Shown here: one piece after another, positions 49,139 through 56,862 of the stretch
How the letters are laid out: each line of letters starts with the position of its first letter
Position numbering within the stretch: the stretch's first letter is position 1
NCBI GenBank assembly: GCA_963742105.1
Contig: CAVUKN010000007.1
Location: forward strand, 62,001 to 126,000
Direction of reading: 5' to 3'
Origin: Gp6-AA40 sp963742105
GTDB taxonomy: Bacteria > Acidobacteriota > Vicinamibacteria > Vicinamibacterales > UBA2999
Length of the DNA stretch: 64,000 nt
The notes under the pieces: generated by a model
The model's input: the letters and a program-made list of their open reading frames with translations, nothing else
Databases searched by the model: none
Told to the model about the DNA's origin: nothing
Translations under genes and position numbers: made by a program

Positions 49139-49667
49139 TTAGAGGCCGAGCGCGGCGCGGATCTTCGCCAGGTGGTGGTAACTGTGCCGGACCGCGTGAT
49201 CCTCCAGCATGAACTGGCAGGTGAGCGGGGCGTCGGCATTGAGCGAGATACCGGCCGCACGTTCGAGCTGTTCGTCGGACGAACGCCCGGATCGCCGCCG
49301 CGGCCGCGTCGCTGTTGCGCTGAAGCAGGTCCAGCGCTTCCTGCCTGGTGACCGCCGCATGCTCTTGCGCATGCCTCGCGTTGATGTCGGCCACCACGTC
49401 CCACGTCACGCCCTCGATCGGCTTCCCGGCGGCGAGCAGCTGGGCGAGCTCGATCTCGATTGGATACATGGTGCCGACGTGATGCACTACGACGCCAACC
49501 GTGCGGCCGTCGTGAGGGATCGGCGTGTGCCATTGCTCGTCGGTGAGCGTCGACGCCAACGCGGCAAGCGCGCGGGCTCCCTGTTCGAGCCGTTCCGCCA
49601 GCGCGTTGGCGCGACGGCTGGTGGCGGGGGTCTGAGTGTCGGGCGAGTTCTGTTGCACGGTGGTCAT
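49139..49667 (-). CDS. DinB-family protein, one apparent frameshift
   Basis: This encodes about 175 residues of the DinB-like four-helix bundle. The first metal-binding helix is VVVHHVGTMYPIEIELA and the last is HAVRHSYHHLAKIRAALGL. The N-terminal part (from MTTVQQNSPD, ATG at 49667) reads to AAAAIRAFV; the continuation SDEQLERAAGISLNADAPLTC is in another frame, with the break near 49280. Both halves align with one family member, so it is probably intact in the organism. The role is probably thiol metabolism or unknown. Confidence 0.75.
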
Positions 49668-49772
49668 GGCCTGCGTCCCTTGTACGATGCGCGCCCGTCG
49701 GCGCACACCGCACTGTAAGACATCCCGCTCGTCCTGACCATATGCCAGCGAAGTCCTCGTGCGCGGCGCCGC

Positions 49773-49808
49773 CGAACGATTCGAACCATTCGAACGACTC
49801 GAACGACT
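49773..49808. repeat. 36-nt array of four 9-nt units at the SDR stop codon
   Basis: Four units (CGAACGATT, CGAACCATT and two CGAACGACT on the plus strand) occupy exactly 49773-49808. On the coding strand the SDR stop TAA (49810-49808) uses the first A of the first AGTCGTTCG unit. The 9-nt unit and number of copies match those at 41501 and 49102. Confidence 0.9.
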
Positions 49809-50575
49809 TATCTCCCTCCCGAGACGTCCAGGAACGCGCCGGTCGAGTACGACGCATCTTCTGACAGCAGCCAGAGGATTGCCTGGGCCACTTCTTCCGG
49901 TTGCCCGCCACGCTTCATCGGAACCGCTTGTTTGACCCGGTCAACCCGATTCGGCTCGCCGCCAGACGCATGGATCTCCGTATAGACGTGTCCGACCCGG
50001 ACGGCGTTGACCCGGATGCCCTCGTCAGCGACTTCGTGGGCGAGGCCCGTGGTGAAGCTTTCGAGGGCGCCCTTCGAAGCCGCGTAGTCGACATACTCGC
50101 CCGGCGACCCGTACTGGGCTGCCCGTGAGGACACGTTGACGATGGCGCCCCCGCGTCCGCCACGGGCCGTTGACATGCGGCGCACCGCTTCGCGTGCGCA
50201 CAGGAACGGCCCCACCACGTTGACCGACAGTGTGCGGAGGATTCTGGCCGCCGGCATGTCGGCGACGGCCATCTGCGTGGCCAGAATGCCGGCGTTGTTG
50301 ACCAGCGCGTCGAGCCGGCCGCCGAGTTGGTCGATACCGGCGAACAACCGCTCGACATCCGATTCGATCGCCACGTCTGCCTGCAGAGCGAATCCGCGGC
50401 TGCCGGCACGCTCGATCGCACCGACCACCGCGTCTGCGGCTGTCCTATTGTCGCGATAGTTGACGATGACGCAGTAGCCGCGCTGCGCGGCCATGATCGC
50501 CGTGGCGGCACCGATGCCACGGCTGGCGCCCGTTACGAGGATCACCGGCCGGCCAGTATCGATTGGTCGGGTCAT
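49808..50575 (-). CDS. Short-chain dehydrogenase/reductase
   Basis: This encodes 255 residues of the classical SDR family. The cofactor motif is TGASRGIGAAT, the structural motif NNAG is present, the catalytic Ser is in IVNVSSRAAQYG and the pair Tyr/Lys is in YVDYAASKGALE. The N-terminal NYRDN after strand 2 suggests NADP preference. The ATG at 50575 (MTRPIDTG) is preferred to a longer frame. The substrate cannot be assigned. The upstream hypothetical gene lies 80 bases away on the same strand. Confidence 0.9.
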   Translation of the reverse strand: MTRPIDTGRPVILVTGASRGIGAATAIMAAQRGYCVIVNYRDNRTAADAVVGAIERAGSRGFALQADVAIESDVERLFAGIDQLGGRLDALVNNAGILATQMAVADMPAARILRTLSVNVVGPFLCAREAVRRMSTARGGRGGAIVNVSSRAAQYGSPGEYVDYAASKGALESFTTGLAHEVADEGIRVNAVRVGHVYTEIHASGGEPNRVDRVKQAVPMKRGGQPEEVAQAILWLLSEDASYSTGAFLDVSGGR

Positions 50576-50601
50576 GCTCACGAGAGATATCACAGGAAGG
50601 C

Positions 50602-50657
50602 AGGCGGGCCTGAAGGCCCGTCCCACGCCTCGAACGCCTCGAACGGTTCGAACGCCC
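50602..50657. repeat. Four 9-nt units at a stop codon followed by a GC-rich palindrome
   Basis: Four 9-nt units occupy 50622-50657 (CGAACGCCT-type on the plus strand; the most distal one is degenerate). On the coding strand the stop TAG of the hypothetical gene (50659-50657) uses the first G of the first unit GGGCGTTCG. Directly next to the array, 50602-50625 is a GGCGGGCCTGAAGGCCCG palindrome related to the element at 31931-31965, so two repeat families meet here. Confidence 0.85.
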
Positions 50658-51166
50658 TAAGGCTCCTCTCGCTTCGGCAGCAGGTACGGCCGATCGCGCA
50701 GTTCGCGACCGAGTCGGGCGTGCGTCTGTCGCCACGGTTCGAACCGGCGCCCGACGGCGTCGAGCACCTGTGCCTTGCGCGCGGTCGGTTCCTGCGCCGC
50801 GGCCCGACGGAAGAAGGCCGCACCGAGCGTCGCGTACCACCCGATGTTGTGGCGGCCGCGCATCTGGTCTTCGAAGAATCCGGCCAGCAGCAGGCATTGG
50901 GCGCCGGCCACTTCCATCATGGCGCCGTCACCCGCGACCGACGCGCCGCACACGAAATGATCGAACACGAACGCCAAAGACGTCGGGGCAGGGAAGTCGG
51001 TATCCGATGCGGTCGAAACCTGCGCGTAGTGCGCCAGCACGCTGGCGTTGTACAGCAGTTCCTGGCGATCCACGGTGCCCTCTGCCGCATCCCTCAGGCC
51101 GGCGAAGAAGAATTCGAGGGCACCGCGATGATTGACGCCGAGCAGTTCCTCCAATGAGTCGTCCAT
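50657..51166 (-). CDS. Uncharacterised soluble protein, helical
   Basis: This encodes 169 residues without membrane spans or a signal peptide. It is Ala- and Leu-rich and predicted to be mostly helical (MDDSLEELLGVNHRGALEFFFAGLRD, then VAGAQCLLLAGFFEDQM and WYATLGAAFFRRAA). No family was recognised. Coding character is supported by a full-length open frame, an ATG at 51166 and a stop at the edge of a repeat array like that of three other genes. It may form an operon with the SDR gene. Confidence 0.6.
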   Translation of the reverse strand: MDDSLEELLGVNHRGALEFFFAGLRDAAEGTVDRQELLYNASVLAHYAQVSTASDTDFPAPTSLAFVFDHFVCGASVAGDGAMMEVAGAQCLLLAGFFEDQMRGRHNIGWYATLGAAFFRRAAAQEPTARKAQVLDAVGRRFEPWRQTHARLGRELRDRPYLLPKREEP

Positions 51167-51235
51167 GACACCTCACTGATCTGCAGCTGGTGTCAGCTCC
51201 GGCAACGACGATGCCAAGTCGGACCAGCGATTTGT

Positions 51236-52150
51236 CTAGGGCCGGCGGCAGGAGCCAGGCTGCCGGTGTCGAGCTTCTGACCTTTCTCGAGGATCAACGA
51301 TCCGGAATGTCGGTGGTCCGGCTATACCGCGACGCCCGATCGAGAAGAAGAGTCCGCCCTCGCGGCCGAGCGTCCACATCCATTGGACCTGTGCGAACCA
51401 CGCTTCCGGCGCCCAGTTGTCCGCCGCCGGCGAGAAGAGGTCCGTCGGCTCATCGTCCAGCGTCGCGCTCGGGTAGGTACGAAGGAACTCGACATCATTC
51501 TCCGCGAACCAGCGCTGTACCTCCGTGAGCGTATGACGATGTTCTTCGGGATGCAGGTATTGGTCGCGGAGCCACGCCTCCCGTCGTGCCGGCTCGGCCT
51601 GCCGGTCCCGCAGTACTGGATCGCCGGGGATGAAGCGAAATCCCGACGCTCTGGCCAGGACACGTCGGAGCCGGAACGGAAGGCGCGCCCACGCATTGTA
51701 GACGCCGAGCACGATGATGCCGCCCGGCCGGGCCAGTGGCGCGATCGACGCGAACGCTGCCCGTGGATCCGGCGTGTGGTGCAGCACACCCGAGGAAAAG
51801 ACGACGTCGAAGCTACCGGGTCGCAGGCCGGCCCACCGCAGGTCGGTTTCCACGAAGTGCACGCCGAGGCCGAAGCGTTTCGAGGCGGCGGCTGCCAGCG
51901 CGAGAGCGGCGGGTGTGAGATCGGCGCCGACGACCGTCCTATCGGCCTTCGCCAGGTAGAGCGCCATCTGCCCCGTCCCGCAGCCGAGGTCGAGGATCCG
52001 CGCATTGCCCGCGATGGCGCGATCGAGCAGGCGGACGAAGGCGTTGTGCGCGGCACGCGCGCGGAACGCCGAGAGGCTATCGCGCGGTGGATAACCTGGA
52101 AAGGGCGCTCGCTCGTAGAAGCGGCGCACGCGCTCGGCGCGCCGATCCAT
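51236..52150 (-). CDS. SAM-dependent methyltransferase (class I)
   Basis: This encodes 304 residues. The Rossmann motif I is ARILDLGCGTGQMALYLAKA, with acidic loop VVGADLTPAAL, motif post-II GSFDVVFSSGVLHHTPDPR and strand 5 GGIIVLGVYNAWA. The start MDRRAERVRRFYERAPFPGYP is typical of a group of methyltransferases in glycan or lipid loci. The C-terminal 100 residues form a lid domain. The substrate is unknown. It is separated by 233 bases from the DUF5989 gene on the same strand; that gap holds no gene but several GC-rich palindromes. Confidence 0.85.
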   Translation of the reverse strand: MDRRAERVRRFYERAPFPGYPPRDSLSAFRARAAHNAFVRLLDRAIAGNARILDLGCGTGQMALYLAKADRTVVGADLTPAALALAAAASKRFGLGVHFVETDLRWAGLRPGSFDVVFSSGVLHHTPDPRAAFASIAPLARPGGIIVLGVYNAWARLPFRLRRVLARASGFRFIPGDPVLRDRQAEPARREAWLRDQYLHPEEHRHTLTEVQRWFAENDVEFLRTYPSATLDDEPTDLFSPAADNWAPEAWFAQVQWMWTLGREGGLFFSIGRRGIAGPPTFRIVDPRERSEARHRQPGSCRRP

Positions 52151-52383
52151 CGTTCTAACCGGGCGACAAGCGGTCCCGGGTCTCGCCCGAAGGCCGACGG
52201 GCCTCACGAGGCGTCGCAGAAACCGCCAGGACCAGCGCTGGCGTCGCGTGTTGACGGTTTGGGATGAGATCGATTGGCGTCATCACGTGGCACCCGGTCG
52301 CTAGCGTTGTGGCGGTGAAGTGGTCTGTGTCACCCCGCCACCGCCAGAGCAAGTCCGTAGGGCGGCGGACATCGGTCGGGTCA

Positions 52384-52599
52384 CTAGAAGATCGCGTAGA
52401 TGAACGGCGCCAGCGCCTGAACGCTGGTGGCGACAACCAGGATCAGGCCGAACAGGCACAGGAACACCGCGAGCGGGATCAGCCAACGCTTGCCGGAATC
52501 GCTTCGCCACAGGCCGCGTGCGTAGTCAGCGCTCGCGCCGGCAGCCGAGGAGAGCACGATCAGGCGACGCCGGACTCCGCTACGCTTCCTGACGACCAT
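52384..52599 (-). CDS. DUF5989 (SxtK-like) small membrane protein
   Basis: This encodes 71 residues with a signature WRSDSGKRWLIPLAVFLCLFG and one span (LIPLAVFLCLFGLILVVATS), ending ALAPFIYAIF. It matches the small DUF5989 family whose genes accompany carbamoyltransferases, as sxtK does beside sxtI in saxitoxin clusters (recalled from family knowledge). The start ATG at 52599, with AAAGGA six bases upstream, lies inside the end of the carbamoyltransferase gene (overlap 40 bases). It may form a complex with the transferase at the membrane. Confidence 0.78.
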   Translation of the reverse strand: MVVRKRSGVRRRLIVLSSAAGASADYARGLWRSDSGKRWLIPLAVFLCLFGLILVVATSVQALAPFIYAIF

Positions 52600-54364
52600 G
52601 GCGTGTCCTTTCGCGACGCAGCCGGCGTCGCATGCTTGCTGACGATTGCCGGAGCAGCGACCAGCAGGTCGAGCCCGCAGCGCCTGAACGTCGAGTAGCC
52701 CTCTCGCGCGGTGTTCACAATCGGCTCGCCCGAGACGTTGAACGACGTGTTCAGCAGTACCGGGATACCGGTGCGCCGTCCATACGCCGCGAGCAGTGCG
52801 TGGAGGCGCGGAGCCATGCTGCGCTCGAGCGTCTGCACGCGCGCCGAGCCATCGACGTGCGTCACCGCCGCGAGGTGCGGTCGCCATGCCGCCCGGACCG
52901 GAAAGACACCGGACATGAACCGGGCGAGTCGCGCGCCGCCGGATGGCAGCTCGAAATAGCGATCGGCGTCCTCCACGGGCACCACCGGTGCAAAGGGACG
53001 GAAGTCCTCGCGATCCTTGATGTCGCGGTTGATCCGATCACGCATTGCGGCCGCATGCGGGGCGGCCAGGATGCTGCGGTCACCGAGGGCCCGCGGGCCG
53101 AATTCGGACCGTCCGTCCATCCAGCCGACGATGCGGCCGGCGGCGAGCTCGTCGGCGACGCGTTCGATCAAGAGGCTGTCGTCAAGTTCGTCGATGACCT
53201 GCCCGTCTTCCCGGGCCACACGCGACAGATCGGCGGCGCTGACCGAAGGCCCCCAGAACGGATGGTCCGGCACGTCGCGATCCGGATTGCCGAAGTAAAT
53301 CCGATCGGCGTAGAGCGCTGCCCCGAGCGCGCAGCCGGCATCGCCAGGCGCGGGTGGCACGAACAGGCGTTCGAATCCGGACTCGGCGAGCACGCGGGCG
53401 TTGGCGACGCCGTTCAGGGCGACACCGCCGCCAAAACAGAGATCGGGCAGACCGGTCTCGCGGTGCAGCGCCCGCGTGAGATCGACCAGGGTATCTTCGA
53501 GCACACGCTGCACGCTCGCCGCGCAATCGGCGTAGCGCCGGCCGTCGCTGGTGTCGAGATCGATCGGGATCGAACGGACTGCGTGGCGGCCCGAACAGAT
53601 CGATGAATCGGGACGAATAGGAGCGGCGCGCGGTCGTGTGGTACTCGAAGTACTCGGGGACCAGCGCGAAGGCGCCGTCGGACGTGCGGCGAATCAGTCG
53701 CTGCACCTGCGCGGTCATCGTCGGCTGCCCGTAGGCGGCGAGGCCCATCACCTTGTATTCGTCTTCGTTGACCGAGAAGCCCAGGAACGCCGTGAACGTC
53801 GAGTAGAGCAGGCCGAGCGAATGCGGGTATCGGATCTCGCGCTGCAGCGCGATTTCGGTTCGTCCGTCCGGATGCCGGTCGCCGCGACCAGCCGTCAGCG
53901 TGGCCCACTCGCCGACGCCGTCGGCCGTGAGAATGGCCGCGCGACGCGTCGGCGCCGTCAGGAACGCAGCCGCGGCGTGGGAGAGGTGATGGTCGGTGAA
54001 CAGGATCTTCGCCCGCGGAACGTCGAGATGTGAGGCGATGATGCCGCGCACCCACACTTTCTCCGCCAGGGAGTTGCGCATCGCGTGCGGGAACGATCGC
54101 CACGACTGCGGGAATGCGCGAAGGGCGCAGGTGAGGATGCGATCGAACTTGAGCATGCTGCGTTCGTAGAACACGACGGCATCGAGATGCGGCCGGCTCC
54201 AGACGCGCTTCCTCCAGGCACCAGTCGATCGCGGCGATCGGAAACCCGGAGTCGTGCTTCTGTCGTGAGAGCCGCTCCTCCTGGACGGCACACACGGGAA
54301 GGCCGTCGACGAGGAGCGCAGCGGCCGAATCGTGGTAATGAGCGGAGATGCCGAGGATGTTCAT
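52560..54364 (-). CDS. NodU/SxtI-type O-carbamoyltransferase, two apparent frameshifts
   Basis: This encodes about 601 residues that would carbamoylate a hydroxyl of a sugar, lipid or metabolite using carbamoyl phosphate and ATP. The Kae1-like domain begins MNILGISAHYHDSAAALLVDG and includes HHLSHAAAAFLTAP and GFSVNEDEYKVMGLAAYG. The C-terminal domain shows GWMDGRSEFGPRALGDRSIL and NTSFNVSGEPIV. The frame breaks near 54195 (EARLEPA to HLDAVVFYERSM) and near 53558 (RSPFDPD to DLDTSDGRRYADCA); all three parts are conserved. Its start is coupled to the ferritin-like gene (TGATG overlap). The hydroxyl acceptor is not known. Confidence 0.87.
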
Positions 54365-55105
54365 CAGTACGGACTCGTTGGCGGTGTGGGTCGCCGCGTG
54401 GGTGCCCAGCCCTCGGGTTCGCGCCGGGCGGAGCGACGCGCCATCAGCGCGAACGCCGGCACGACGAGGAAGTACTGGAGAAGCAGGAGCATGCTGCCGA
54501 TTGCGGAGGCCAACGCTCCTGCCACGCGCAGATAGCGCTTCCAGAGCCGGCTTGCCCGCGCCATCCAGATCTGCCGGCGATACGAGTGCGGGGACACGCG
54601 CGCCAGCTGCGTATAGGTGTAGTTCATGTGAAACACCTCGTCGCGCAGGATCTGCTCGAAGATAGCCCGCGTCTCGGGGTCGTCATCGACGATCTCGCGG
54701 TAGATCGTGAACCGGCCGGCGGCGGCTTTTTCGGCGACATGGAGAAAGGCGAGGAGGCGTTCGTCGGCCTCGTTGGTGATGGCCAGGTCTTCGAGACCGT
54801 GGCCGCCTGGCAATGGGGTGGATGCCCGCTTTCCCGCAGCTGTTCGCTGTGCGCGAAAGAGTGCGGCACCGCGCTCACGAAAGAGAACGCCGTGATGCAG
54901 TTCGTCGATGGCGTGCTCAAGGTACAGGCGCCTCAATAACGGGTCGGGCGTGACCTCCGCGGCGCGGACGATGTCTCGTCCACCGCCTGTTTCGACGTCG
55001 GCGAACGCGAGCAGCTTCCGCACCTCGGCGTTCCCGATCGCTCCAGATCCAGCGGTGTACCGGGCGCAAGATCCGGTCGAGCGGCGCCGCGTGACCTTCC
55101 GGCAC
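54364..55105 (-). CDS. Ferritin-like (diiron) protein, one apparent frameshift
   Basis: This encodes about 247 residues of a ferritin-like four-helix bundle that could bind a diiron site. Metal-ligand candidates are LEHAIDELHHGVLF, FLHVAEKAAAGRF and ILRDEVFHMNYTY. The C-terminus has a span (GALASAIGSMLLLLQYFLVVPAFAL), so it is membrane-bound. The GTG at 55105 begins MPEGHAAPLDRILRPVH, typical for the family; the rest (NAEVRKLLAFADVETGGG onward) is in another frame, with the break near 55040. Its stop overlaps the start of the carbamoyltransferase gene, so it is probably a partner oxidase in the same pathway. Confidence 0.75.
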
Positions 55106-55162
55106 GCGCGACTCTTAGCACGTTGTGTTCCGGGTCGACTCTTGCAGCCCCGCGCGCGAGAC

Positions 55163-56393
55163 ATGCGCGAACCGCTCATTCTCGCCAGTAATCGCGCGCC
55201 ACTCGCCAGCGCATCCGCGCCGGCGCTTTCAGAGTCCGAAAGAAGTACGCCGGCGCGTAAGTTTCGGATACTCGCATTCGCTGTCGAGCTGGCGATTGCC
55301 GTGAGCGGCGTGTTCTTGATCGTGCTGGGCGTGGGCGCCAATCGCCAATGGCTGGATCGTCACGTGTTGCCCTCGTTCCTTCTCTCGCGCGACCTGCTCG
55401 TGGCGATCGAGACGACGCTGCGGGTGGGCCTGGCGGTGGTGGGCGCCTCGCTGGTCGCGTTCGTCCGACCGCTCGCCGGGCGCGCGCTGCGGGACACTCC
55501 CGCGCTTGCTGTGAGCAGCGCCGCCGCCATCGTGCTGGCAATCGTCGCGAGCGAGCCGCTGCTGCGCCGGCTCGAGTTTCGACCGGTCGGATGGCTGTCG
55601 GCCGACGACGAGCCGCGGCGCCAGACGGATGCGCGGCTTGGCTGGACGCTGGTGCCATCCAGGGTCGGGCACGCGTCGGTTGGCGGCCGCATGGTTGAGT
55701 ACATCACGGACGCGAATGGGTATCGTGTCGGCGCTCAAGGAGTGTCAGTTGATCGCTCGCAGCCCACGATGCTGTTCGTGGGCGAATCGGTGATGTTCGG
55801 CGAAGGCTTGATGTGGGAAGAAAGCATTCCGGCGCAGACCGGAGCCCTCACCGGTGTGCAGAGCGCGAATCTCGCCGTCCACGGGTTCGGCAACGATCAG
55901 GCACTCCTCCGTCTACGGACCGAACTGCCACACTTCGCGCAACCCCTCGCCGTCGTCACGCTGTTCATGCCGGCGCTGTTCGGCCGGAATCTCGATCATG
56001 AACGTCCCGCATCTCGGCGCCGGCCTCGTCTGGCAGCCGGCCGCTCCAAGCTGGCGCATTCAATCGCTGCTGCGGCTGATGGTGCCGTATCACCGCAGCG
56101 CGACCATCGAGCAGGGCATTGCGCTGACACGCGAGATCTTCGCTGCGACCACGGCACTGGCGCGGAAGCGCGGCGCCTGGGCCCTGGTCGTCGTGCCGCA
56201 GTTCGGGCCCGAATCGGCGCCGGAAGGCGAACTGCGGCGTCGAGTGCTCACCGGCCTCGACGCGCCGTCGCTGGTGATAGAAATCGATCCGTCGTGGAGG
56301 CTGCCGTGGGATCGTCATCCTGATGCGCGCGCGGCACACGCGATCGCGGTGGCGATCGCCGATCGGTTGCGGCGGGTAGCTGGTGGCCGGTAG
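55163..56393 (+). CDS. SGNH-hydrolase-like membrane protein, one apparent frameshift
   Basis: This encodes about 410 residues. Three membrane spans (FRILAFAVELAIAVSGVFLI and following) precede a soluble domain with the SGNH block I FVGESVMFGEGLMWEESIP, the block SANLAVHGFGNDQALLRL and a C-terminal DRHPDARAAHAIAVAIAD, where Asp and His complete the triad. Many such proteins deacetylate or modify exopolysaccharide. The break lies near 56010 (LFGRNLDHERP to HLGAGLVWQPAAPSW). The start ATG at 55163 is divergent from the ferritin-like gene at 55105. The stop TAG (56391-56393) is the first part of a TAGCTGG repeat unit. Confidence 0.82.
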
Positions 56394-56530
56394 CGAGTAG
56401 CCGGCCGGTAGCCTGTAGTCTGTAGCCGGTAGCCGGTGGCCGGTGCCGGTGGCCGTGCCAGTAGCCGGTGGCCCGCTACGAGCTACCGGCTGGCTACCAG
56501 CTACCGGCTACCAGCTACCAGCTACCAGCT
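56391..56530. repeat. 7-nt array with both orientations at the SGNH stop codon
   Basis: The array starts with the stop TAG of the SGNH gene as the first bases of a TAGCTGG unit. Up to about 56470 it has degenerate TAGCCGG units; from about 56473 to 56530 the units are inverted (CTACCGG and CTACCAG, cleanest near the end). The two arms could fold into a long hairpin. The next gene's AAGGAG follows directly after, at 56534-56539. Confidence 0.88.
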
Positions 56531-56546
56531 ATTCAAGGAGCCCCGA

Positions 56547-56862
56547 ATGAGCAAAGAACCATCGGTCGCCCAGACAGTTGATGGGCGACTTCGCACCGAA
56601 ACTGCTGGAACTCACCGACAACGTGCTCTTCGGCGACGTCTGGGAACGGCCGCAGTTGTCGAAGCGCGATCGCAGCCTCATCACCGTCAGCGCGCTGATC
56701 GCGCTGAACCGCCCGGACCAGCTCCGGCGTCACCTCCAGCGGGCGCGTGACAACGGGCTCACGAAAGACGAGATCGTCGAGACGATCACGCACCTGGCGT
56801 TCTATGCAGGGTGGCCGAACGCGATGACCGCCGTGCTGATTGCCAAGGAACTGTTCGAGTAG
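56547..56862 (+). CDS. Carboxymuconolactone decarboxylase (AhpD-like) family protein, one apparent frameshift
   Basis: This encodes about 104 residues of the CMD family. The body reads GDFAPKLLELTDNVLFGDVWERPQLSKRDRSL with SLITVSALIALNRPDQLRRHL, DEIVETITHLAFYAGWPNAM and VLIAKELFE, typical of the single-domain group. The AhpD-type CxxC is absent. The start MSKEPSVAQT (ATG at 56547, AAGGAG ahead) is in a different frame from MGDFAPKLL, with the break near 56577. Its stop (56860-56862) directly abuts that of the convergent otsAB gene. Confidence 0.82.

Noticed and set aside
49103..49911. Open frame with a peptide repeat (SFESFEWFESF) through the 9-nt array
   Set aside because: The period of nine gives a tripeptide repeat in any open frame, but the reading frame runs against or past real stops and has no other coding support.
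41501..50657. CRISPR array
   Set aside because: The units are 9 nt, contiguous and without spacers, and no cas genes are present.
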